From Alistipes sp. (GTDB lineage Bacteria; Bacteroidota; Bacteroidia; Bacteroidales; Rikenellaceae): a stretch of DNA of 5,984 nucleotides. The stretch is from NCBI GenBank assembly GCA_017559685.1, contig JAFYQY010000037.1, positions 1-5,984 of the forward strand, in the 5' to 3' direction. The notes below the pieces were generated by a model. That model saw only the letters and a program-made list of their open reading frames with translations. It ran no database searches and was not told the origin of the DNA. The stretch's first letter is position 1. Each line of letters begins with the position of its first letter. Below are positions 1 to 5,732 of the stretch, piece after piece. A program made the position numbers and the translations under genes.

Positions 1-59
1 AGTTCCGACTGTGTACCCTTACCACAGCCCGGAGCACCAAATAATACGATATTTAGCAT
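1..59 (-). CDS. adk: Adenylate kinase, N-terminal fragment
   Basis: Reading the minus strand from the ATG at 59-57 gives 19 codons before the window edge: MLNIVLFGAPGCGKGTQSE, with a further Leu likely. The GAPGCGKGTQ segment (residues 8-17) is the Walker A P-loop in the form typical of adenylate kinases, which convert ATP + AMP to 2 ADP in the cytoplasm. The hydrophobic beta strand before it (LNIVLF) and the start only a few residues upstream also fit the family. A Bacteroidota -7 element lies 33 bases upstream of the start. Only the N-terminus is present, so the LID and NMP-binding domains cannot be checked. Other P-loop nucleotide kinases are less likely because the GxPGxGKGTQ form is characteristic of adk. 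Confidence 0.9.
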   Translation of the reverse strand, partial: MLNIVLFGAPGCGKGTQSE

Positions 60-91
60 ATTTCCTGTGTTTTCTGTTTTTATTTCGTGCG

Positions 92-99
92 CAAAGATA
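92..99 (-). promoter_or_regulatory. Promoter -7 element for adk
   Basis: The minus strand reads TATCTTTG, an exact match to the Bacteroidota housekeeping sigma -7 consensus TAnnTTTG. It ends 32 nt before the adk ATG, implying a leader of roughly 25-30 nt. The position 19 nt upstream shows no TTTG, so the -33 element is weak or absent. Confidence 0.7.
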
Positions 100-165
100 A
101 CGATTTTAGATAAAAAAACTACGTTTTTTAAATTAAAATGCTCAAGTATAGGTTTATGTACGAAA

Positions 166-196
166 TAAGGGATTTTGGTTTGTCCAAAATCCCTTA
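166..196 (-). terminator. Hairpin terminator after the 593-aa lipoprotein gene
   Basis: A perfect 13-bp inverted repeat (TAAGGGATTTTGG at 166-178, CCAAAATCCCTTA at 184-196) with a 5-nt loop begins 18 nt past the lipoprotein stop codon on the minus strand. The downstream side on that strand continues TTTCG, so the U tract is short, but stem perfection and location favour a terminator. It would also separate this unit from adk, which has its own promoter downstream. Confidence 0.75.
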
Positions 197-214
197 GTGA
201 GAACGATAGAGTTT

Positions 215-1996
215 TTACTGCTCGTTTGGAATCCAGAGAGTCATATCAATAAACCCTGTGTCGTATTTAGTGTAGTTCAACTTTGTAGGGTCAGCATTCC
301 TCTCTGCGAGTGTTGCATACTTATCAAATCGGATAGAATACCATTGTGTTACACCCTTGATACCATTCTCGTCTGTACCTTCCGATGCTCCCATCTTTTC
401 TCGTCCAGTCTCAACGAGTTTGAAATATGGTACCCACTCCTCATTTGGGTACGATGCTGGAATAAACTGGCTGGTTACTGCATCATATAATGAGAATTGC
501 ACATCTGACCATAACTCAAGTGTGTAACTGTGGCGAAGGGTGAAGGTTGAGAAATAGTAGTACACATAGTAAGCCTTCTGACCAAAATCATTTGTGTATG
601 GTTCTGTGTAGTAGTGGAGATATCCGGCATTTGTATAGTCGCTCTCGCTCTCCATTTCAAAACTACTGTATTTGTACTCCGGAGCTACGAACATCTGACT
701 CTCTATGTTGAGATGGTACTGCTGTGTGTATGTTTGGTCGAAATAGTTGTCCTTTCCGATATGTGTTCTTACAACACAATGGCGGTTGTAGCCAAGGTTG
801 TCGCTGATAAGCTCGTTGTAGTAATTTACAATTTCCTGCTTTGTAACATAAGGAGCCCACCCGTATTGAGTGAATGTTTCATCGGCATATCCAAACGCCA
901 AAGTTTCGCCATCCAAAGATACAGTCTCGATTCGTCCTTGTGCATCGAATGTGTAGGTCAAGTTAATACTCATTCCTGCTATAGAGAGGGTTTGTGGCAA
1001 CTTCTTGGTTTGCAAACCGCCATTCTTGTTCAATACTGCAAGAGGCATAGGGCCTGTGCTATCCCCGTAGCCATTGATAAGCAACCAAAGCCAATCTACG
1101 CCACCGCAGATATTGTCCTTATCGGAGTAGCTGATGGTAAGATTTGCTCCAAGCTCGTCGGTGTAGATGCTTGTTAGGTTGCCATCTTCCCAAGTGAAGA
1201 GTGCCACAGCCTCCGACTTCTCGTTTGTGTATTTGTCAACTCGACCATCCGCACCATACGAGATGTAGAACTTCTCGTCGTCATAGATGTATGACGAAAG
1301 CGTACCGTCGCTATTTAAGACGGCAGAGCCATCGGTGTACTCCTCTTTATAACGGAAACTGTGAGTCTGCGGATAGTTGCGTGTGTCGAGGTGATAGCAC
1401 ACCTCAGGAATAGTGATATTGCGACCGTCGTACTTTATGGTCTGGGTTATCTCCTCGTACAATTTATTCTTCTCTATCTCCTCATATTTGATAGATGCAA
1501 TTTGTCCTTTGTCGTTGTATGTGAAGAATACTCGCTCCTTGCCATCATCAAAGAAGAGAGCCGCAATACGGTTTTTATCTTCGATGGTTGGGGCAGGAGG
1601 TGTTATCTGCTCCGCAGCCTTTTGTGTAATCTTAATCTTCAAGGTCGAGCCACCACACGAGATGACAATCTCGGCACTACGGCTTGCACCCGTCTCATTC
1701 GCCTCGAGTTCAATCGAGAGAGTGTAGGTTCCAGCCTCGCCGTGGTCGGGCGAGATGGTGAGCCACACACACTCCGAGCGCACCTCTTGTACCGTTGCAC
1801 TCCAAGCCTCACTTGCGGTAAATGTTATGCCCGAAGCAGTCAAAGCGTCGCTATTAACTGTCTGCTCGAGCAGTTCGGTTGCATTCTCGTCGAGCGTGAT
1901 ATTTCCAAAGTTGGTATTACCACCCTCACCCAAGCCTCCCTCGCAGGAGATAAACAACATCGCTACAAGCGATAAAATAAGATAAAACCTCTTCAT
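215..1996 (-). CDS. BACON-domain lipoprotein with DUF4595/YD-like beta-repeat region
   Basis: A 593-aa predicted exported lipoprotein. Residues 1-17 form a short signal peptide (MKRF plus a hydrophobic core), and the lipobox LFISC places the lipidated Cys at residue 18. Residues about 55-126 resemble a BACON/Ig-like domain: a conserved-looking WLTISP (78-83), GEAGTYTL (86-93), NETGASRSA (100-108) and a closing IKITQ (121-125). Residues about 141-370 contain repeated aromatic/acidic/Gly strand-turn units (YNDKGQI at 160, YGADGRV at 247, FTWEDGNLTSI at 267, FDAQGRI at 350). I compare these with DUF4595-type Bacteroidetes proteins or YD/RHS-like strands; this is family recall, not a search. Residues 371-593 are Tyr-rich (for example YYVYYYF at 476-482) and unassigned. 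Codon use is mixed: of the first six mature Asn codons, five are AAT. The gene is monocistronic, with its own promoter and terminator. It probably sits in the outer membrane, periplasmic or surface side; the sequence after Cys (EGGLGEGG) is not a clear surface-export signal. Function is unknown. Confidence 0.9.
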   Translation of the reverse strand: MKRFYLILSLVAMLFISCEGGLGEGGNTNFGNITLDENATELLEQTVNSDALTASGITFTASEAWSATVQEVRSECVWLTISPDHGEAGTYTLSIELEANETGASRSAEIVISCGGSTLKIKITQKAAEQITPPAPTIEDKNRIAALFFDDGKERVFFTYNDKGQIASIKYEEIEKNKLYEEITQTIKYDGRNITIPEVCYHLDTRNYPQTHSFRYKEEYTDGSAVLNSDGTLSSYIYDDEKFYISYGADGRVDKYTNEKSEAVALFTWEDGNLTSIYTDELGANLTISYSDKDNICGGVDWLWLLINGYGDSTGPMPLAVLNKNGGLQTKKLPQTLSIAGMSINLTYTFDAQGRIETVSLDGETLAFGYADETFTQYGWAPYVTKQEIVNYYNELISDNLGYNRHCVVRTHIGKDNYFDQTYTQQYHLNIESQMFVAPEYKYSSFEMESESDYTNAGYLHYYTEPYTNDFGQKAYYVYYYFSTFTLRHSYTLELWSDVQFSLYDAVTSQFIPASYPNEEWVPYFKLVETGREKMGASEGTDENGIKGVTQWYSIRFDKYATLAERNADPTKLNYTKYDTGFIDMTLWIPNEQ

Positions 1997-2032
1997 AGTT
2001 ATTTGTGTTTTGGTTAATTGAATTCGTTTGTG

Positions 2033-2049
2033 GTCATAAGACTTATGAC
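2033..2049. promoter_or_regulatory. Perfect 17-bp palindrome, candidate operator
   Basis: GTCATAAG and CTTATGAC are exact reverse complements separated by one base (A at 2041). The element directly follows the minus-strand -7 motif of the 593-aa lipoprotein gene, sharing base 2049, so it covers the expected transcription start. That placement suits a repressor operator. As RNA it could form only a short stem with a tiny loop, so DNA binding by a dimeric regulator is the more likely use. The binding protein is unknown. Confidence 0.5.
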
Positions 2050-2056
2050 AAATTTA
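2049..2056 (-). promoter_or_regulatory. Promoter -7 element for the 593-aa lipoprotein gene
   Basis: The minus strand reads TAAATTTG, an exact TAnnTTTG match, 52 nt upstream of the ATG. No TTTG is seen 19 nt further upstream, so the promoter may be weak or dependent on an activator. The leader is AT-rich and lacks a purine-rich Shine-Dalgarno sequence. Confidence 0.65.
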
Positions 2057-2134
2057 GTAATAATTTCGCAGATTGATGCTTTTTGTCGAAAAAAATCTCC
2101 CCTCCGCAGAGGTGTAATTCCACTGTTTTTTCAC

Positions 2135-2142
2135 TATCTTTG
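2135..2142 (+). promoter_or_regulatory. Promoter -7 element for the GNAT gene
   Basis: TATCTTTG matches the TAnnTTTG consensus exactly and ends 28 nt before the ATG at 2171. It lies inside the longest open frame that continues upstream, which argues that translation starts downstream of it. A short inverted repeat (CCTC/GAGG, 2101-2112) sits about where a -33 element would be, with no TTTG there. Confidence 0.65.
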
Positions 2143-2170
2143 TAGCACGAATAACCTAATTGGCGAGAAA

Positions 2171-2599
2171 ATGATTGAAATCTGCAAGATAACCACCGCT
2201 TCGGCGAAGCTCTTGAAGGCGCTCGAAGCACTCCTTCCGCAACTGTCGCAGTCGGCGCAAATGCCAAATAATCAATATGTAGAGCGAATGCTCGGCGGCG
2301 ACAATACCCATCTCTACGTTGCCGAGTCGGATGGCGAGGTTGTGGGAATGCTCTCGCTTGTTGTTGTCGATATTCCTACGGGGCGCAAGGCGTGGATTGA
2401 GGATGTGGTCGTGGACGAGAAGGCTCGAGGCCTCCGCATCGGTTACGCCCTTGTCGAGAAGGCAAAAGAGGAGGCAAAATTGCTCGGTGCAAAGAAGATT
2501 TACCTCACTTCAAACCCATCCCGAGTGGCGGCACACCGCCTCTACAAAAGCTGCGGTTTTGAGGAGTATGGCACCTGTGTATTTCTCATAAATATCTAA
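2171..2599 (+). CDS. GNAT-family N-acetyltransferase
   Basis: A 142-aa cytoplasmic protein of usual length for a single GNAT domain, which transfers an acetyl group from acetyl-CoA to an amine; the substrate is not predictable here. Seen in order: strand and turn LYVAESDGEVVGMLSL (48-63), core strand and motif A WIEDVVVDEKARGLRIGYAL (75-94), an Ala/Lys-rich helix (95-106), the strand KKIYLTSN (108-115) and the C-terminal NPSRVAAHRLYKSCGF (115-130), the usual GNAT motif B with its N...A...LY...GF pattern. The acetyl-CoA loop reads RGLRIG (86-91), where the common form is Q/RxxGxG/A, so the first Gly is replaced by Arg. The frame is open back to an ATG at 2018, but I chose 2171 because the preceding 51 codons do not look like GNAT sequence and contain the promoter. 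It is transcribed divergently from the 593-aa lipoprotein gene, with no sign of shared function. Confidence 0.9.
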   Translation: MIEICKITTASAKLLKALEALLPQLSQSAQMPNNQYVERMLGGDNTHLYVAESDGEVVGMLSLVVVDIPTGRKAWIEDVVVDEKARGLRIGYALVEKAKEEAKLLGAKKIYLTSNPSRVAAHRLYKSCGFEEYGTCVFLINI

Positions 2600-2669
2600 A
2601 TATGCAGAATATTTAAATAATTTGAATAAATACTATTTCCCTGTTTTACGAGCATTTAAAAGCGATTTT

Positions 2670-2692
2670 AGGTGTTCGAAAGCACTTCTTTT
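2670..2692 (+). terminator. Weak candidate terminator after the GNAT gene
   Basis: AGGTGTT (2670-2676) can pair with AGCACTT (2681-2687) through seven pairs, two of them G-U, around a CGAA loop, followed by CTTTT. It lies 70 nt past the GNAT stop and upstream of the next promoter, where a terminator is expected. A second 5-bp AT stem (TAAAA/TTTTA, 2657-2670) abuts it. The stem is modest, so this is tentative. Confidence 0.3.
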
Positions 2693-2713
2693 GCATATAT
2701 TTTGCCATTTTAT

Positions 2714-2744
2714 TTTGCGTTTTGAAAATTTTTTAATAATTTTG
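2714..2744 (+). promoter_or_regulatory. Bacteroidota promoter of the two-lipoprotein operon (-33 and -7)
   Basis: TTTG at 2714-2717 and TAATTTTG at 2737-2744 match the -33 and -7 consensus elements of the Bacteroidota primary sigma factor, with a 19-nt spacer, which is the standard distance. It is the only start region in the window where both elements match. Transcription would begin near 2750, giving a leader of about 58 nt that is AT-rich and has no strong Shine-Dalgarno sequence, as is common for well-translated genes in this phylum. Confidence 0.75.
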
Positions 2745-2807
2745 CCCGGGTTAATTAGAGCAATTATACTTTTAATATTCAATAAACACAATTAACATTC
2801 TACAATT

Positions 2808-4454
2808 ATGAAGAAATTTTATTCCTACTTCATGGTACTTGCGGTAATGGTATTCGCAGGTGTAGCTTGTACACCGGTAATCGGTGGGGATGAGGAGATT
2901 GATGCTCCTGTCTTGACTTTCGCAGAGTGCGAGGTGCTTCCAGCTGAGGGTGGTGAGTTCACTATCGCTTACACTCTCGAGAACGCTGTAGCAGACGTTG
3001 AGGTTACTCTCGGCGAGGCTTCGGCAGAGTGGTTGCACGACCTTACTTTGGTAGAGGGTGCTGTTTCGTTTGTTCTCGATGCAAATGAGTCTGATCCAGG
3101 TAGCGAGCCACGTGAGGCTTCGTTCACCGCAACTTATGGCAACATCGAGCCTGTAACCGTAACCGTAAAGCAGTCGTCTAAGGCCCCTGCGTTTACAATC
3201 GAGTTCACAAACTGCACAACAACTTCGGCTTCGGCTACTATCACCCCTGCTGAGGGTGTAGGTACCTACTACTGGAAGAAGGCTTCAGAAAGCGACTTGG
3301 TAGGCTATGAGTCGCCTGCAGCTTGGTTGCAGGAGAAGATCTCTACATCGTGGTTCGTAACTCTCAACGAGGGCGTTCTCGAGAACCAGTCTATCTCGGA
3401 GTACTACGGTGCTGCTTACATCATCATCGCTGGTGCTGTTAAGACTGACAATGGCTACGAGTTTACAACTCCTGTTCAGTGCGTTCAGGTGCCACTCGTA
3501 CCAAAGCCAGTGTTGAACATCTCTACACTCGAGAATAACGTTTCGTGCGAGGCTGGCGTAATCACTCTCGACTACACCATAGAGAATGCTGTTGAGGGCA
3601 ACGTAGTAACCCTCTCGAAGGATGCTGCTTGGACTACAACAACTATCGAGGAGGGTAAGATCACTATCGCTTACACCGCTAACGAGTTTGCAAAGGCTCG
3701 TACAGCATCGCTCTCGTTCAACTATCCAAACGCTGATGCAGCAACCGTTGTAACTATCAACCAGGAGGCTAATCCAAACGCTGAGGTTGTAACCTTCACT
3801 ATCGAGGTTACCGAGACTCACTTCGATCACGTTATCGTAAACGTAACTCCATCGAACGCTAACACTAAGTTTGCGTTGGCAGGTATCGCAAAGAGCGAGT
3901 TCGAGGGTTACTCGTATGGCGCAAGCGACAGCAAGTTGCAGGAGAACCTCACTTCGTCGTACTACAAGCCAACTATTCTTTCGGGCGTTCAGAACGGCTA
4001 CAAGTTGAAGGTTAGCCCATCGGACTACTACGGTTGGGATTGGTACATCTACGCTTACGCAGTATCGGAGGACGAGACTGTAGCTACTTCGGACGTAACA
4101 AAGGTTTTGGTTACTATCAACAACGACAAGCCAGCGCTTTCGTTCGAGACTTCGCCATTCAACGTATCGGCTGAGGGCGGTACCTACACTATCAAGTACA
4201 TCCTCTCGAACCCTGTAGAGGGTGGTGTTGTTAAGTTCAACGGCTCGCAGAGCAACCACTACGGCGTATTGGTTGACAACTCGTGGACTATCGACAACGA
4301 GAAGGGCGAGATTACCGTTCAGGTAAACCCTTACGATGCATCGCAGTACTCGCACTATGCAACTCTCTACATTGCATACTATGCGAACGAGACTTCGACT
4401 ACATCGATTTGCACTGCATCGATTAAGGTTAATCAGCTTGCTCCTGCAAACTAA
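2808..4454 (+). CDS. Lipoprotein with three BACON-like and two fibronectin-III-like domains
   Basis: A 548-aa predicted lipoprotein: signal peptide 1-20, lipobox GVAC with the lipidated Cys at 21, then an acidic stretch GGDEEID (26-32). The mature chain alternates five beta-rich segments. BACON-like units lie at about 34-123, 233-320 and 441-545. Each opens with a P-V/A-L motif, carries a short turn followed by a TI.Y.(L/I).N.V block (EGGEFTIAYTLENAV, EAGVITLDYTIENAV, EGGTYTIKYILSNPV) and ends in a V..(K/I)(Q/N)Q-type strand (VTVKQ, VTINQ, IKVNQ). FN3-like units lie at about 128-229 and 327-438, each opening FTIE and having a strand-rich core with YY/YIYAYAV and III-AGAV ends. No catalytic motif is visible. 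BACON domains in this phylum are usually glycan-associated or act as spacers that hold a protein off the membrane; binding here is inference. It is the first gene of an operon with the next lipoprotein (16-nt gap). Asn codons are 29 AAC to 6 AAT, unlike the 593-aa lipoprotein gene, which suggests high expression. Confidence 0.9.
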   Translation: MKKFYSYFMVLAVMVFAGVACTPVIGGDEEIDAPVLTFAECEVLPAEGGEFTIAYTLENAVADVEVTLGEASAEWLHDLTLVEGAVSFVLDANESDPGSEPREASFTATYGNIEPVTVTVKQSSKAPAFTIEFTNCTTTSASATITPAEGVGTYYWKKASESDLVGYESPAAWLQEKISTSWFVTLNEGVLENQSISEYYGAAYIIIAGAVKTDNGYEFTTPVQCVQVPLVPKPVLNISTLENNVSCEAGVITLDYTIENAVEGNVVTLSKDAAWTTTTIEEGKITIAYTANEFAKARTASLSFNYPNADAATVVTINQEANPNAEVVTFTIEVTETHFDHVIVNVTPSNANTKFALAGIAKSEFEGYSYGASDSKLQENLTSSYYKPTILSGVQNGYKLKVSPSDYYGWDWYIYAYAVSEDETVATSDVTKVLVTINNDKPALSFETSPFNVSAEGGTYTIKYILSNPVEGGVVKFNGSQSNHYGVLVDNSWTIDNEKGEITVQVNPYDASQYSHYATLYIAYYANETSTTSICTASIKVNQLAPAN

Positions 4455-4470
4455 ATTTTAAAAGACAAAG

Positions 4471-5616
4471 ATGACAAAGATTTTCAAAAACATTTTTATG
4501 GTGGTAGCGGCTCTCGTCGCTACCGCTTTTGTGGCTTGCTCGCCAAATAATGGCGAGACGCCAGAGACTCCAGAGGTTCCAGAGACCCCAGAGACTCCTG
4601 CTGTTCCCGAGATTATCGAGAACAATGGCGTAGGTGCAGACGGCAAGATTGCCCTCAACAACGTACCTGCAGCATACTACCTCGGCGATGTTTGGGATAC
4701 AGGCGTTGCAGACTACTACATTATGCTCTCGAATGACTCGCTCGCAATGGGCGCAAATGGCTTTGAGGTGCCAGCACACCAGGGTGGTTGGATTCTCTAT
4801 CTCGATTTGTGGGGAGCAATCTCTCAGATTACATCTCGTGCTGTCCTCCCTGAGGGTACTTACACCTTCGGCAATGGTCGCAACTTGGGTTGCTTCTATC
4901 AGGAGTACTCGTTGGCTACCAACAACTTGGAGCAGGTAAACGTAGACGGTCAGTGGTTGTACCGCATCAAGGATATTCTCTTCGAGTCGGGTACAGTAGT
5001 GGTTAAGCACACAAGCAAGGGCTACCTTATCGAGACTAAGGTTGTGACCACCGCAGGTGATGAGTTGACCTTCGTTTACGAGGGCGAGATTAGCTTCGAG
5101 GATCAGAGCGACGACGAGGAGTGGCGCCCTGCACTCGATAAGGATATCGATATGCAGCCTATGCAGGGCTCGATTCGCTTCTACGAGTCGTACCCAAGCA
5201 GCAACTGCGATAACTACGTTATCCGTCTCTTCAATACCGATCAGTTGACCGACGACAAGTGCCACCCTAATGTAGTGGGCGGTATTCAGCTTGTGCTCGA
5301 CATCTTCCCAGAGCTCGGCAAGGGCGTTACAGGTACCTACAAGATTGGTACTTTGTCGGATGACAAGTACGTTCTCAAGAAGGAGCCTTGGGTTTACTAC
5401 CCAGGTTGCTATTGGGGTACAATGGCTCTCGGTACATTCGTTGAGTATATCGACAACGACGGCACAGTGCTCTACAGCGTTGTTAAGGGTGGCGAGTTGA
5501 ACATCACCGAGAATAGCGATGGCACATACACTATCGTTGCCGACTTCACAACCGAGCGTGAGAAGAAGATTACTTGCAATTGGACAGGCTCGCTCGAGAC
5601 TTTCCAGGCGAGATAA
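4471..5616 (+). CDS. Lipoprotein with PET-repeat linker and two copies of an unrecognised domain
   Basis: A 381-aa predicted lipoprotein: signal peptide 1-22, lipobox FVAC with the lipidated Cys at 23, then a Pro/Glu/Thr linker (about 29-48) built of three-residue PET/PEV/PAV/PEI units. The rest appears to be one domain duplicated (about 58-206 and 230-375). Matched landmarks, copy 1 then copy 2: DYYIMLSND (81) and DNYVIRLFNTD (247); GGWILYLDL (105) and GGIQLVLDI (270); EGTYTFG (128) and TGTYKIG (287); GCFY (140) and GCYW (312); SGTVVV..GYLIE (173) and GGELNI..GTYTIV (340); YEGEI (203) and WTGSL (371). No family name comes to mind, and no catalytic motif is seen. Copy 2 has four Cys (246, 264, 313, 369), copy 1 only C141. 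The gene lies 16 nt after the preceding lipoprotein gene and ends in tandem stops TAA TAG, then a strong terminator. It has no TTA, CTA or TCA codons. The joint transcript suggests the two lipoproteins act together on the cell envelope, but this is inference. Confidence 0.9.
   Translation: MTKIFKNIFMVVAALVATAFVACSPNNGETPETPEVPETPETPAVPEIIENNGVGADGKIALNNVPAAYYLGDVWDTGVADYYIMLSNDSLAMGANGFEVPAHQGGWILYLDLWGAISQITSRAVLPEGTYTFGNGRNLGCFYQEYSLATNNLEQVNVDGQWLYRIKDILFESGTVVVKHTSKGYLIETKVVTTAGDELTFVYEGEISFEDQSDDEEWRPALDKDIDMQPMQGSIRFYESYPSSNCDNYVIRLFNTDQLTDDKCHPNVVGGIQLVLDIFPELGKGVTGTYKIGTLSDDKYVLKKEPWVYYPGCYWGTMALGTFVEYIDNDGTVLYSVVKGGELNITENSDGTYTIVADFTTEREKKITCNWTGSLETFQAR
4561..4614 (+). repeat. In-frame 9-bp minisatellite encoding a Pro-Glu-Thr linker
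   Basis: Six contiguous 9-nt units with the pattern CCAGAGACT: units 1 and 4 are identical, units 2 and 3 differ by a few bases, and units 5 and 6 are more diverged (CCTGCTGTT, CCCGAGATT). Each unit encodes P-x-x, giving PET, PEV, PET, PET, PAV, PEI. Because the unit is a multiple of three, slippage would change linker length without breaking the frame. It spaces the lipid anchor from the folded part. Confidence 0.75.
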
Positions 5617-5637
5617 TAGTCTTAAAGAAGAAAAGAG

Positions 5638-5671
5638 ACTGCTCAATCGTTATTGGTTGAGCAGTTTTTTT
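5638..5671 (+). terminator. Strong intrinsic terminator of the lipoprotein operon
   Basis: ACTGCTCAA (5638-5646) pairs perfectly with TTGAGCAGT (5657-5665), and the stem can extend inward by a G-U and a C-G pair to leave a 6-nt loop. Seven consecutive T residues (5665-5671) follow the GC-containing stem. It begins 21 nt after the operon's last stop codon and is the clearest terminator in the window. Confidence 0.92.
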
Positions 5672-5703
5672 GTTCTTAATGAACAATATTTGCCAAAAAT
5701 GTG

Positions 5704-5711
5704 TAAATTTG
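5704..5711 (+). promoter_or_regulatory. Promoter -7 element for the YitT-family gene
   Basis: TAAATTTG is an exact TAnnTTTG match, 21 nt before the ATG at 5733, so the leader would be only about 15-17 nt. A TTTG at 5689-5692 is too close (11 nt) to be a standard -33 element. It lies just past the operon terminator, so the gene is probably an independent unit. Confidence 0.65.
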
Positions 5712-5732
5712 CGCATTGATTTTTTAGATACT

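Noticed and set aside
614..1177. 187-codon plus-strand open frame (and others at 197-490 and 1361-1985)
   Set aside because: They lie opposite the 593-aa lipoprotein gene, whose lipobox, BACON-like motifs, promoter and terminator are all consistent. The plus-strand translations are Cys-rich and without motifs.
215..1996. RHS/polymorphic toxin or contact-dependent system
   Set aside because: The YD-like turns are few and irregular, the protein is far shorter than RHS proteins, and no toxin tip or adjacent immunity gene is visible.
2018..2170. Upstream extension of the GNAT gene to an ATG at 2018
   Set aside because: The added 51 residues do not resemble a GNAT N-terminus, and the region contains the TATCTTTG promoter element and the divergent promoter, so it is most likely untranslated.
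2600..2698. ATATGCA (2600-2606) and TGCATAT (2692-2698) as an inverted repeat
   Set aside because: Only 7 bp with an 85-nt spacer in AT-rich sequence, and not associated with any mobile gene or promoter element; chance is sufficient.
3285..4355. 356-codon open frame on the minus strand
   Set aside because: It shares codon register with the 548-aa lipoprotein gene, has no promoter motif or domain, and is explained by codon bias of the sense gene.
4429..5646. 405-codon open frame on the minus strand
   Set aside because: It is the exact codon mirror of the 381-aa lipoprotein gene, which has a signal peptide, lipobox, operon context and terminator. The antisense product has no recognisable motif and arises from avoidance of TTA, CTA and TCA codons.
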